DNA from: Chitinophagaceae bacterium
GTDB lineage: Bacteria; Bacteroidota; Bacteroidia; Chitinophagales; Chitinophagaceae
Assembly (NCBI GenBank): GCA_016786885.1
Contig: JAEUVO010000064.1
Coordinates: forward strand, 1-64,000
DNA length: 64,000 nt
Direction: 5' to 3'
Both the position numbers and the translations under genes were made by a program. Of the stretch, positions 53,711 to 63,107 are shown piece after piece; positions within the stretch are counted from its first letter, which is position 1, and the number at the start of each line of letters is the position of its first letter. A model generated the notes under the pieces. The model saw only the letters and a list, made by a program, of their open reading frames with translations. It was not told where the DNA came from and made no database searches.

Positions 53711-55501
53711 ATGATATTTAAACAGTTTTATCAGCATATAATCAGCTTTTTGAATACCAGGCTAAGTAGGGTACAATTAATAATGCTGATTGCGATTTTG
53801 GTTGGGTTAGCATCAGGCTTAATTGCTGTATTACTTAAATCATTTGTTCATTACATTCAGCATAGTATAGAAAGTATTTCTTTAAGCAGGTTCTCGTATT
53901 TGCTTTTCCCTGCCTTGGGGCTTTTGTTATCGGTTCTACTGATTAATTTATTCTTTGAGGGCAAAATTGAAAAAGGTATTGCCATGGTTTTAAAAGCCAT
54001 TGCCAGGAGATCTTCCTATATACCTTTCAGTCACACTTATCTTCATGTCATAACAAGTTCGGTAACGGTAGGACTGGGAGGCTCTGTAGGGTTGGAAGCA
54101 CCTATTGTGGCCACTGGTTCAGCTGTCGGGTCAAACATATCCCGTATCAGCGATTTGAATTACCAGGAACGTACGCTTCTCATTGCCTGCGGCGCTGCGG
54201 CCGGCATTTCTGCGGTATTTAATGCCCCGATTGCCGGGGTTATCTTTGCAGTTGAAGTTTTATTGACAGAAACAATAGTCAGCTACTTTATTCCTCTTAT
54301 TATTTCTTCAGTAGTAGGAGTGCTTTGCTCAAAAATTATACTGGAGGAAGCTTCGCTTTTTAATTTTACGTTAACAAAGTCATTTGACTACAACAACGTT
54401 CCATACTATATAATGCTGGGCATACTGGCTGGTTTTGTATCATTATATTATGCCAGGGTATTTAAAGGCACAGAAAAAGTAATTCAAGAGTGGAAGATGA
54501 ATGGATATACAAAAGCTTTAGCAGGAGGCTTTCTGCTGGCTTGCATTTTCTTCGTATTTCCCCCGTTATTTGGAGAGGGCTACAACAGTGTAAAATTAGT
54601 AGCTAATGAAACGCTTGATTCGTTTACAGATAACACTGCAGTATTTTCAAAATTGGGTGATAACTGGTCAATTATTGCTTTTACAGGGTTGATCGTTTTA
54701 TTTAAACCTGTAGCGGCTGGTATTACTATAGGTAGCGGGGGCAATGGTGGCAATTTTGCACCTTCTCTTTTCGCCGGTTCCTATATGGGCTTCTTTTTTT
54801 CCTCATTACTGAACAACACCCCCTGGGTGAAAATACCGGTAAGTAATTTCAGTCTTGCAGGAATGGCGGGAGTACTCAGTGGCGTAATGTATTGCCCTCT
54901 TACGGCTATCTTTCTTATTGCCGAAATTACTAATGGATACGGACTCTTTATTCCGCTGATGATTGTCTCTTCTATATCTTTCTTCATCGTCAAATCTTAT
55001 GAGCCATACTCAATGGAAACAAAAAAACTGGCCCTGGAAGGAATGATCTTTACTCATAAAAAAGAAAAAAATATCCTTACCTCAATAAGCCTTGCAGAAA
55101 TGCTTCATGATAAATATGAGTATATTGCAACAGACAAAAGACTCAAAGACCTGGTAGAAATTATTAAAAAAAGCGAAAAAAATATTTTTGCCGTTGTTGA
55201 TAATAAAAAACGGTTTGCAGGAATCATAGAGCTAAATGACATAAAACAACGCTTATTTCAACCGGAATTATTTGATAAACTAACGATACAATCTTTAATG
55301 AAAAAGCCAGCTGCTATTTTGTCGTATAATGAAGATATGCACTCAGTCATGGAAAAATTTGACATTACGCAAAGTTGGTATTTACCTGTACTTGATAAAG
55401 AAAAAAAATTTATTGGATTCATCTCTAAAACCAAACTCTTTAACAAATACAGAGAAATTCTTTCAGGCCAGAGGGATTTATATGAGGATTTAAAACTATA
55501 A
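53711..55501 (+). CDS. ClC family chloride channel/transporter with C-terminal CBS pair
   Basis: Membrane protein of 596 residues: a ClC core with about 10-12 hydrophobic segments (20-430) and two CBS domains (about 455-590). Selectivity regions are GSVGLEAP with the gating Glu at 129, and GSGGNGGNFAPSLF near 340. In ClC exchangers the proton-path glutamate follows the FxxE position, but here FAVEV has Val183 at that site, as in vertebrate ClC channels. The GSGIP serine motif is also not recognisable (EKGIAMVL). A chloride channel or uncoupled transport is therefore possible. The gene probably shares a transcript with the GT81-HAD gene. Confidence 0.88.
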   Translation: MIFKQFYQHIISFLNTRLSRVQLIMLIAILVGLASGLIAVLLKSFVHYIQHSIESISLSRFSYLLFPALGLLLSVLLINLFFEGKIEKGIAMVLKAIARRSSYIPFSHTYLHVITSSVTVGLGGSVGLEAPIVATGSAVGSNISRISDLNYQERTLLIACGAAAGISAVFNAPIAGVIFAVEVLLTETIVSYFIPLIISSVVGVLCSKIILEEASLFNFTLTKSFDYNNVPYYIMLGILAGFVSLYYARVFKGTEKVIQEWKMNGYTKALAGGFLLACIFFVFPPLFGEGYNSVKLVANETLDSFTDNTAVFSKLGDNWSIIAFTGLIVLFKPVAAGITIGSGGNGGNFAPSLFAGSYMGFFFSSLLNNTPWVKIPVSNFSLAGMAGVLSGVMYCPLTAIFLIAEITNGYGLFIPLMIVSSISFFIVKSYEPYSMETKKLALEGMIFTHKKEKNILTSISLAEMLHDKYEYIATDKRLKDLVEIIKKSEKNIFAVVDNKKRFAGIIELNDIKQRLFQPELFDKLTIQSLMKKPAAILSYNEDMHSVMEKFDITQSWYLPVLDKEKKFIGFISKTKLFNKYREILSGQRDLYEDLKL

Positions 55502-55572
55502 AGTATATAAACCAGTCTTCCTAAAATGGCAGACAAAATTTCAGCCTGGTGACCGTGCAGTACAATAGAATG

Positions 55573-55645
<73 letters not shown>

Positions 55646-55662
55646 TGATACCAGGTTATAAA

Positions 55663-56367
55663 TTATTTTTTTTCCTTCCCGTATCTGCTATTTAGTACCA
55701 GTAAAAAAGGTATAAGCAAATAACAAATACCCGACAATAATTCCTGGCCGGCAAATGCCAGCAGCATGGCAGCAATTCCAACACAAATATTCAGGAAAGC
55801 TCCCCTTCTTTCTTTTTTGGTAATGAGAACTTCAAAAGGGGTCAGTTCTATTCTTTTACTAACTGATAATGCCCGCTGGTACATTAACAGGATCAAAAAC
55901 CATAATACTGCATAGCCAATACTGAATAATATGATGAGCTGCGAAAAATCTTCCTGCTGAAGTATAGCCAGGCCTTTCTCCGTTGCATGAGGGAAAAGAT
56001 CAATACCGGTCCATGAAGTAAGCAGTACAGCAAATAAAAATTTCAACGGGTATACATAAAAAAGTATGACAGCAAGGTAGACCAGGTTAAGCAAAATGGT
56101 ACTTACATCATTCAATCCGTACCGGCGAAAGAATTTATACTGCTGGTACCAGAATAAAAAGATCATGGCTACAGTAGCAAAAAAAGGAATAGCGCCATTC
56201 AGGATAACACGGAGCTCTTCAAAAGTTTGCGGCACTTCCAGTGCTGCTACCAACAAGGAAACAGAAAAAGCAAATACAGCATCACTCAATGCTTCGATAC
56301 GGAGTATCTCTGTGCCTCGCTCTGTAAATCCTGTAGCAGGCAGTTTGAATATTTTTTTCCGGATCAT
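55663..56367 (-). CDS. TMEM175 family potassium channel-like protein (DUF1211)
   Basis: The 234-residue membrane protein has six hydrophobic helices. The first carries RIEALSDAVFAFSVSLLVAALEVP near residue 25, the [F/L]SDxxFA signature that lines the pore of TMEM175 potassium channels. Bacterial members have one six-helix unit and form tetramers, consistent with this length. It would pass K+ across the inner membrane. It stands beside tRNA-Lys and closes the block of ion and osmolyte genes starting at 49440. Confidence 0.82.
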   Translation of the reverse strand: MIRKKIFKLPATGFTERGTEILRIEALSDAVFAFSVSLLVAALEVPQTFEELRVILNGAIPFFATVAMIFLFWYQQYKFFRRYGLNDVSTILLNLVYLAVILFYVYPLKFLFAVLLTSWTGIDLFPHATEKGLAILQQEDFSQLIILFSIGYAVLWFLILLMYQRALSVSKRIELTPFEVLITKKERRGAFLNICVGIAAMLLAFAGQELLSGICYLLIPFLLVLNSRYGKEKK

Positions 56368-56471
56368 ACCTGTTAATGAAAAGGCAAATTAAAAAGGGTG
56401 CAGCGGGGGGATAATGATTTTGGTTAACCTGTTTACTGATTATGGCATTGTCGCTTTACATTTACGACATA

Positions 56472-56855
56472 ATGAGAATACCTGTTTTCTTACTGGCAGT
56501 CCTCTTATTCGTAACATCCTGCTCCAAAACGGTGCTGGAAGCGGCAGAAGATCATAAACTGCACGAAACGTATTTATTGCTCCGCAAGAATGGACATTAT
56601 TCCTTCAAAGTATTGGCGCTGGGAGTATTTCGCCTGCCTGATCATGAAAGAGGCCATTATATTCTTTCCGGCGATTCCGTGTACTTTGTCACCAAAACAA
56701 AAAGAAATGTTTTTGCGCTGCAGGCCTATGGTCTTATTGACAGCAGCTCCCACAGTTTTTTTTACCGCCCTGTTGATAGCCTTGAATGGAAAACCTTTGA
56801 TATAGGGCCAATGCCAACGAGGAGAAGGGATAGAGAAATGAAAAAGCAGGATTAA
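56472..56855 (+). CDS. Small lipoprotein of unknown function
   Basis: The 127-residue product has a lipoprotein signal (MRIPVFLLAVLLFVTSC, lipobox VTSC, Cys17). The mature part has HETYLLLRKNGHYSFKVLALGVFR and GDSVYFVTKTKRN, a short beta-rich domain common in small Bacteroidota lipoproteins. Function unknown. The ATG at 56472 is chosen because a start ten codons earlier would disrupt the signal. It converges with the gene ending at 56862, seven bases away. Confidence 0.65.
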   Translation: MRIPVFLLAVLLFVTSCSKTVLEAAEDHKLHETYLLLRKNGHYSFKVLALGVFRLPDHERGHYILSGDSVYFVTKTKRNVFALQAYGLIDSSSHSFFYRPVDSLEWKTFDIGPMPTRRRDREMKKQD

Positions 56856-56861
56856 TTTTTT

Positions 56862-57434
56862 CTACCGCACTTTCACTTTAAATTTTCCATCGCTTACATA
56901 CATACTGCCGCCATTGGCCGTAACAGCATGACCGCTGAATTGTCCCCGCATCATCTGGCTGCTTTCTTCATAGCTGTCTATCGTTAGCCTGAAGGGTTGC
57001 CCTCCCTGGGTAATGAGCATATAAGAGGGTGTTACATTATCGTAATAATAAAAACCAACTTTGTCAGTAGTGTAGTTAGTAAGATCATGGTTGAGCCGTT
57101 GGCCGTTCAGGTACACGGTTATCACCATCCCACTGTCGGCAGAGCAGGCAGAAGGTCCAAAGAAAGTAAAGCCTGATCTTTCGGGTGCGGCAATCACTGT
57201 ATCGATTATACCACAGTAAAACATATTACCCACATGCAGGCTCCAACGGTTTTCTACCTGGCTGTCGTTACCAATACAAGCGGCGCAAATACCGGGAGGG
57301 TTGGTATTGTTGCCCCCTCCTCCAGTAGTATCTGTCGGCGGGATCTCCATTCTTTCATAGCTGTATTCCTTTGCACAACTTGCCAGGAGTACAATTGGTA
57401 AAACCAATAAAGCTGATAAACGGATGCGGGGCAT
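56862..57434 (-). CDS. Lipoprotein of unknown function
   Basis: The 190-residue product has a lipoprotein signal (MPRIRLSALLVLPIVLLASC, Cys20) followed by a Pro/Thr/Gly/Asn linker (PPTDTTGGGGNNTNPPG). A Cys pair in GICAACIGNDSQ and two later Cys (MFYCGII and PSACSAD) suggest disulfides. The mature domain is beta-rich and close to the DUF6252/immunoglobulin-like small lipoprotein domains of Bacteroidota, but I cannot name it with certainty. Confidence 0.65.
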   Translation of the reverse strand: MPRIRLSALLVLPIVLLASCAKEYSYERMEIPPTDTTGGGGNNTNPPGICAACIGNDSQVENRWSLHVGNMFYCGIIDTVIAAPERSGFTFFGPSACSADSGMVITVYLNGQRLNHDLTNYTTDKVGFYYYDNVTPSYMLITQGGQPFRLTIDSYEESSQMMRGQFSGHAVTANGGSMYVSDGKFKVKVR

Positions 57435-57576
57435 TCCATGCCGGGTTTAGATACTGAAAGTACATTTTTTTATTATAACGCCAGCTCAGTGTGAATGGTT
57501 GCTAACTGGTGCTTATAATGATCAATATCAGGATTTATCATCTTTTCCGGGCATATCTTGCAGAACAGACTGTTTT

Positions 57577-58416
57577 ATGAAAAAGAGATATGAAAAATCG
57601 AAAAAGCCCCGGCTATTTATTTCTTTATTTGTCTCTCTCTTCCTTTTAAGCTCATGTGATTCATTCAATTTCTCTCAACCACAGCCTTTCGATAAAGAAA
57701 ATATCTACCAGTTCCCCGATGAATTTCTTGGTAAATGGAGAGAAAAAGACACTACCCGTTATGATGACGAAAAAGAAACACCCCCGGAGAAAGAGGATAG
57801 TTCTTATTATTACATTGGCCGGAATTATGTACTGGTAGTCATTTATGAGAAAAAAAAAGTGCTTGCCGGCGAGTGGCCGAAGCTAAATGATAAAAATGAA
57901 TGGGTTTACCCTCCAGAAGGTTTCGGCAGGCTAAAGGAAGTAAAGTATGACTCACTGAACAATCCGGTTGATACAACCAGTAAGTATATCATCAGTAATA
58001 ACAAAATATATGAAATAGGGGAGAATCGATTTCTGTACCGGGGATATAATTATACCCGGATAAAGGATACCATTACAATACATGAAACTGACTCATTGTA
58101 TATTGACCTGGGGCAAAATGCTTTTTTAAGAAAACTTTCCGATAGCCTTTATGTACTTAACATTAATAATTCAGTAATATCATTTGATGAACTGGATAAC
58201 TGGTGGAGGCTGATCATCCTTGAAATGAATGCTGACGGCAACCTCTGGCAGTGGGAGTGTAACGGCAAAACCGGGGAGCTTACCTGTATGTTTTATGACC
58301 GTCCTTCTAAATCAGATATTTTCTTTTTTGATTGCCAGTGGAGCAGCCAGGAAATACTCCGGTTAGTGAGGGAGGGTTACTTTGAAAAGAGCTACATGAT
58401 GAGAGTTTATAAGTGA
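57577..58416 (+). CDS. Lipoprotein of unknown function
   Basis: The 279-residue product has a lipoprotein signal after a basic start (MKKRYEKSKKPRLF, hydrophobic core, lipobox LLSSC, Cys27). The mature domain is acidic and Tyr/Asp-rich: FPDEFLGKWREKDTTRYDDE near 45-65, then repeated strand motifs and a late FDELDNWWRLIILEMNADG. No known domain recognised. The ATG at 57577 is used because an earlier in-frame ATG would bury the signal. It is 101 bases upstream of ftcD but probably unrelated in function. Confidence 0.65.
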   Translation: MKKRYEKSKKPRLFISLFVSLFLLSSCDSFNFSQPQPFDKENIYQFPDEFLGKWREKDTTRYDDEKETPPEKEDSSYYYIGRNYVLVVIYEKKKVLAGEWPKLNDKNEWVYPPEGFGRLKEVKYDSLNNPVDTTSKYIISNNKIYEIGENRFLYRGYNYTRIKDTITIHETDSLYIDLGQNAFLRKLSDSLYVLNINNSVISFDELDNWWRLIILEMNADGNLWQWECNGKTGELTCMFYDRPSKSDIFFFDCQWSSQEILRLVREGYFEKSYMMRVYK

Positions 58417-58517
58417 AAAGATTACAGGTTTCAAATTCTCGTTGATCAGCTGCACAAAATCCTTAATAAAGTCTGATTAGCTCCGCAAGTAATATCTTAG
58501 CAGCAAATCTTACGAGC

Positions 58518-60170
58518 ATGCAACCCATCATAGAATGTGTTCCCAATTTCAGCGAAGGAGCAGACCTTGCTATCATTAAACAAATAACCGACCAGGTGGA
58601 AACAGTGGAAGGAGTGCGGCTGCTGAATGTGGATCCGGGAAAAGCTACTAACCGTACGGTGGTCACTTTTGTCGGCCACCCTGAAGCAGTAATAGCAGCT
58701 GCATTTCTTGCCATAAAAAAAGCCGGTGAGCTGATCGATATGAGCAAACACAAAGGGGAGCATCCCCGCATGGGTGCCACTGATGTGTGCCCGCTGATAC
58801 CGATTGCCGGCATCAGCATGGAAGAAACGGCGAAGTATGCACAGCGGCTGGCTAAAAGAGTGGGTGAGGAATTACAAATTCCGGTTTACCTGTACGAAGC
58901 AGCGCAACCGGATAAGACCCGCAGCAACCTCTCAGTAATAAGGGCCGGAGAGTATGAAGGCTTTTTCAAAAAGATAAAACAAACGGAATGGAAACCTGAT
59001 TTCGGTCCGGCAGAATTTGATGCCAAAAGAGGCGGTACGGTGATAGGGGCAAGAGATTTCCTGGTAGCCTATAATGTGAACCTGAATACTACCTCAACAA
59101 GAAGGGCCAATGCCATTGCCTTTGATGTGCGGGAAGCCGGCAGAAATGTGGAAGAGAATGGTGTGAAAGTAAATAAGCCAGGTACATTAAAATCTGTAAA
59201 AGCGATAGGCTGGTATATTGAAGAATATGGCGTGGCACAGATAAGCATGAACCTGACAAACATTAACGTCACCCCGGTGCATATTGCATTTGATGAGGTT
59301 TGTAAAAAAGCAGATGCCAGAGGTATACGGGTAACCGGAAGTGAACTGGTGGGATTGGTTCCACTGAACGCCATGCTGGATGCAGGAAAATATTTTTTGA
59401 AAAAACAAAAAAGATCAACTGGTGTTTCAGAAAAAGAACTGATAAAGATCGCAGTAAAAAGTATGGGGCTTGATGAACTCGGGCCTTTCAAACCGGAGGA
59501 AAGAATAATTGAATATATGCTCCGCAATAAAGCCGACAGCAAATTGGTGAATATGAGCTTGTCCGATTTTGCTGATGAAACTGCCAGTGAAAGTCCGGCC
59601 CCCGGTGGTGGTTCTATCTCGGCCTATGTAGGTGCATTGGGAGTGTCACTTGCAACGATGGTGGCCAATTTGTCTTCGCACAAAAAAGGCTGGGATGACA
59701 GGTGGGAAGAATTCAGCAACTGGGCTGACAAAGGAGAGCAGTTGAAGAATGAACTGGTAAAACTGGTAGATGCCGATACAAAAGCGTTCAACCAGATCAT
59801 GCTGGCCTTTAGCTTGCCTAAATCAACGGATGAAGAAAAAGCGGCCCGTACAAAAGCAATACAGGAAGCCACGAAGTTTGCCATTGAAATTCCTTTCAAA
59901 GTGATGCAGGCTTCTCACAACAGTATGGAAGTAATAAAAGCAATGGCGGATATTGGCAACCCTAACTCTGTTTCGGATGCCGGGGTAGGAGCTCTTTGTG
60001 CCCGCAGTGCCGTAATGGGAGCTTTTATGAACGTAAGGATTAATGCAGCCGGCTATACAAACAAGGAGTATGTGAATGATATACTCCACAGGGGCCGTGA
60101 AATTGAGAACAAAACCATAGCTTTAGAAGCTGAAATTTTAAAGATCGTTGATGGAAAAATCGGACACTAA
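58518..60170 (+). CDS. ftcD: Bifunctional glutamate formimidoyltransferase / formimidotetrahydrofolate cyclodeaminase
   Basis: Transfers the formimino group of formiminoglutamate to tetrahydrofolate and then releases ammonia to give 5,10-methenyl-THF, linking histidine breakdown to one-carbon metabolism. The 550 residues have the transferase at about 1-300: IIECVPNFSEGAD and SKHKGEHPRMGATDVCP with the catalytic His82. A cyclodeaminase domain covers about 345-550: LSDFADETASESPAPGGGSISA and IQEATKFAIEIPFKVM. Many bacteria encode these as two proteins; here they are fused as in animals. The end overlaps the next gene hutG by 20 bases. Confidence 0.95.
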   Translation: MQPIIECVPNFSEGADLAIIKQITDQVETVEGVRLLNVDPGKATNRTVVTFVGHPEAVIAAAFLAIKKAGELIDMSKHKGEHPRMGATDVCPLIPIAGISMEETAKYAQRLAKRVGEELQIPVYLYEAAQPDKTRSNLSVIRAGEYEGFFKKIKQTEWKPDFGPAEFDAKRGGTVIGARDFLVAYNVNLNTTSTRRANAIAFDVREAGRNVEENGVKVNKPGTLKSVKAIGWYIEEYGVAQISMNLTNINVTPVHIAFDEVCKKADARGIRVTGSELVGLVPLNAMLDAGKYFLKKQKRSTGVSEKELIKIAVKSMGLDELGPFKPEERIIEYMLRNKADSKLVNMSLSDFADETASESPAPGGGSISAYVGALGVSLATMVANLSSHKKGWDDRWEEFSNWADKGEQLKNELVKLVDADTKAFNQIMLAFSLPKSTDEEKAARTKAIQEATKFAIEIPFKVMQASHNSMEVIKAMADIGNPNSVSDAGVGALCARSAVMGAFMNVRINAAGYTNKEYVNDILHRGREIENKTIALEAEILKIVDGKIGH

Positions 60171-61251
60171 GGTTCCTGCTGCCGAACCAAAACTGAACAG
60201 TATGCAGCACCTGAAGGTTTATACCAAGCAGGATGTATTGTCGTTGACGAAGATTCGCCGCTTCGAAACCAAGTTAGGAGAAAGACTGCATGTAATTGCT
60301 GATACGGCATCATTGGAAAGTTGTATTGCCGGTTCAACTGCTAAGTATGTACTCTTCGGCATACCTGAAGACCTTGGCGCAAAGGGAAATTTTGGTATTG
60401 GTGGCACCGACACTTTGTGGATACCGTTTCTGCAAAGTTTCCTGAATGTGCAAAGCAATGATTTCCTGGACGGGAATGAAGTATTGCTGGTTGGTCATTT
60501 TGATTTTGGTGATATACAATACCTGATAGACACAACTGCAAAGGGAGAAGAAGAAAAAATTGAAGCTTACCGCCATGCAGTGAATACGATCGATGATGAG
60601 GTAGAACACCTGGTAAAAATTATTACAGAAGCAAAAAAGATCCCCCTTGTAATAGGTGGCGGACATAATAATTCTTACCCGCTTATAAAAGGCGCCGCCA
60701 AAGGATGGCACAAAGCCGGAACAATACCCCTGGCACAAATAAACTGTATCAACTTAGATGCTCATGCTGACTACCGGCCATTAGAGGGACGGCATAGTGG
60801 TAATGCATTCCGCTATGCAGAAGAGGATGGTTACCTTCAGAAATATTGTGTGATAGGCCTGCATGAAAATTATATCCCTCAAAATGTATGGATCGATATA
60901 GTGAATAACCCCTTTATCGATTGTATAACTTTTGAAGACATTTTTGTACATGACAAAAGAACTTTCCTGCAGGCAGTAGCTCATGCAACAGGTTTTACAG
61001 AAGACACACTGACCGGGATAGATATCGATCTTGATTCCATTCAAAACACACTTAGCAGCGCTATGACGCCGGTAGGCGTTTCACCAGCGCAGGCAAGACA
61101 ATATGTTTCCTTTGCTGCTGCCGATAGTAAGCCGGCTTATTTCTACATCTGTGAGGGTGCCACCCGGCTGAATGATGGCCGGACAGATACTACCAGCGGT
61201 AAGCTTATCAGTTACCTGGTCAGCGATTTTATAAAAGGAAATTCATTTTGA
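60151..61251 (+). CDS. hutG: Formimidoylglutamase (ureohydrolase/arginase family)
   Basis: Hydrolyses formiminoglutamate to glutamate and formamide. The 366 residues have the binuclear manganese motifs of the arginase family: GGGHNNSYPLIK near residue 170, NLDAHADYRPLEGRHSGN near 200, and GIDIDLDSIQN near 290. It is longer than usual HutG (about 310). The ATG at 60151 overlaps ftcD by 20 bases; an ATG at 60202 giving MQHLKVYTKQD is an equally possible start. It abuts the convergent TPR gene. With ftcD in front it gives two routes from the same substrate. Confidence 0.85.
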   Translation: MEKSDTKVPAAEPKLNSMQHLKVYTKQDVLSLTKIRRFETKLGERLHVIADTASLESCIAGSTAKYVLFGIPEDLGAKGNFGIGGTDTLWIPFLQSFLNVQSNDFLDGNEVLLVGHFDFGDIQYLIDTTAKGEEEKIEAYRHAVNTIDDEVEHLVKIITEAKKIPLVIGGGHNNSYPLIKGAAKGWHKAGTIPLAQINCINLDAHADYRPLEGRHSGNAFRYAEEDGYLQKYCVIGLHENYIPQNVWIDIVNNPFIDCITFEDIFVHDKRTFLQAVAHATGFTEDTLTGIDIDLDSIQNTLSSAMTPVGVSPAQARQYVSFAAADSKPAYFYICEGATRLNDGRTDTTSGKLISYLVSDFIKGNSF

Positions 61252-62991
61252 TCAAAATACCGGTCCGTATAGTTTTACATCTGCCTGGTAAAATGCTTTC
61301 CTGAACCTGGTCAGTACTTTCGCGGCTTCTGCTGTTTTCTTTTCAGCTGTTAATGCCTGCCATAGCCCTAACAATGCCCAGCCATTTTCATTATTATTCA
61401 GCAGGTCTTTCTGTAAAGTTTCCTTTGCTTCTTTTATTCTGCCTGCTTTTAAAAGCGCATTGGCAAGATAATGTTTGGGGTTCAGCATCCAGTCCCTTGG
61501 TTCATTGTACACCATATTCTCTTCTGTAACTACAGCTTCCTCAAAAGCGGGAATAGCTTCATTGAATTTCTTTTCTTTTAATGCAATAGTTCCGATAAGA
61601 ATGTTCTCAGCTACCACGGCACCATCAATAGCAGGAGAAAAAGGGGTGAAAGGTATTTCCAGTGTGCTATCTTTTACCAGTACTTGTAGTTTTTCCAATT
61701 CTTCCTTTGCTTCCGGCATTCTGTTTTTATTTACCAATGCCATACCCCGGCCAAAATGATAGATAATATTTGCATAGGTCATGGAGGCATCAGGCTTCTG
61801 CATTGACAGCAGGTTATTCCAGTTGCCAAAGCGAACATTAACAATAACGGGTGTCATAAAAACATACTGCACATAGCTGCCTAAAGCTCCGGGAATTGAC
61901 AAATACTCCCCGGGTATGCTCTCCTCAGTTTGCCTGGCAGAACGTACCGCATAAGATGACCATCCCCGCATCATTGCATTATTGGTTTGCATGTGCAGGT
62001 TATGAATGATGTACAAAAAATCATTTCCCCTAACAGGTGAAAATTCTGTAAGCATTTTCTTATAACTGTTCACCGCAACTTCATTTACTCTTATTCCTGC
62101 TGTATAGTTACCGGTGCGTAAATAAATATGCGAAGGCATGTGCACAGTATGGGAAAGTGCAGGGGTTAATTTCCCCAGCTTGTTTGCACTGGGTAAAGCA
62201 AGTGTTGCAAAAGGAGAGGGTTCCATCACATGGATATAATAATGATTGGCTCCTGTATGATCGGGAGCTTGGATAAGCAATTTCTCCAGTATATTTCTTA
62301 TCTCCGGTGTCCATGCTTTAGGTGTGCCATCAATACTCCACAGATCCCATGGATGCTGCAGCATCAATGCATCGGCATAAAGGGCTGCTATATCCGGATC
62401 GTCAGGATATTTTTCATATGCTTCTTTCATTTTGTCAGCATACAATTGATTGAGTTTTCCTCTTGCTTGTGTGGAATCTGCCGAGTACCGGGTGTCCTGC
62501 GCTGTTATCAAAATTCTCTCTTTGTCGGTTGCATTTTCCATTAATGCTATTGCTTTAGCAGTGGCTGCCAAAGCATCAGGTGAAGCAGCATAACCAATAT
62601 CATTAATATTCGGTCCATAAGCCAATGCCTGTGCCCAATACAACATAGCACATCCGGGATCAAATTTTGCTGCTTTTTTGAACGAAGCCATCGATTCGAT
62701 AATGTGAAAAGCATAATACATATTGATTCCCTGGTTGAAATAAAATTGTGCACTGTCGTTGCTGGTACTGATCTTCCATTGCCGGGTGCCTGAACCAGCA
62801 ACAGGAGGGATATCAGCTTCCTCCAACCAATCTTTCAGCAATTCCCAATCGGGACCGCACCGAACAATATTCTTCTTTTCGATTTTGTTTGTAGCAATTA
62901 CGGGGCGGGGATTATTAATTTCTTTCAACCTGAAGGCCAGCAAAGCTGTAACGAATGCCAGAAATACCAGGAGAGGTAAAGGCGATTTCAT
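61252..62991 (-). CDS. Tetratricopeptide-repeat protein with N-terminal membrane anchor
   Basis: The 579-residue product begins with a hydrophobic signal/anchor (MKSPLPLLVFLAFVTALLAF). It is made of helical TPR-like repeats, the clearest at about 85-120 (YFNQGINMYYAFHIIESMASFKKAAKFDPG) and 445-530 (AEKPE-like repeats with LEKLQVLV, NEAIPAFEEAV, KEAKETLQKDL). A central HTVHMPSHIYLRTGNY near 290 is conserved in a group of uncharacterised exported TPR proteins, with His residues that could bind metal. Function unknown. It converges with hutG with no gap. Confidence 0.75.
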   Translation of the reverse strand: MKSPLPLLVFLAFVTALLAFRLKEINNPRPVIATNKIEKKNIVRCGPDWELLKDWLEEADIPPVAGSGTRQWKISTSNDSAQFYFNQGINMYYAFHIIESMASFKKAAKFDPGCAMLYWAQALAYGPNINDIGYAASPDALAATAKAIALMENATDKERILITAQDTRYSADSTQARGKLNQLYADKMKEAYEKYPDDPDIAALYADALMLQHPWDLWSIDGTPKAWTPEIRNILEKLLIQAPDHTGANHYYIHVMEPSPFATLALPSANKLGKLTPALSHTVHMPSHIYLRTGNYTAGIRVNEVAVNSYKKMLTEFSPVRGNDFLYIIHNLHMQTNNAMMRGWSSYAVRSARQTEESIPGEYLSIPGALGSYVQYVFMTPVIVNVRFGNWNNLLSMQKPDASMTYANIIYHFGRGMALVNKNRMPEAKEELEKLQVLVKDSTLEIPFTPFSPAIDGAVVAENILIGTIALKEKKFNEAIPAFEEAVVTEENMVYNEPRDWMLNPKHYLANALLKAGRIKEAKETLQKDLLNNNENGWALLGLWQALTAEKKTAEAAKVLTRFRKAFYQADVKLYGPVF

Positions 62992-63048
62992 GATCGTTGG
63001 TTTTAAGCATAAAAAGTTACAACTTTTATATTATTAACCGATGCCAAT

Positions 63049-63078
63049 AAAAAGAGGCTGCCCCTTTTGGACAGCCTC
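63049..63078 (-). terminator. Intrinsic terminator after the BON-SH3 protein gene
   Basis: On the minus strand a stem GAGGCTG / CAGCCTC (63078-63072 and 63060-63054) is followed by TTTTTATT, 30 bases behind the stop at 63108. Confidence 0.8.
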
Positions 63079-63107
63079 CTTACTTTTTGCTTATATGCTG
63101 CTACTGC

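Noticed and set aside
59069..59542. 157-codon open frame on the minus strand
   Set aside because: It is antisense to the conserved transferase domain of ftcD and has no recognisable motif.
60334..60738. 134-codon open frame on the minus strand
   Set aside because: Antisense to hutG; its composition is that of a reversed coding frame, with no signal or domain.
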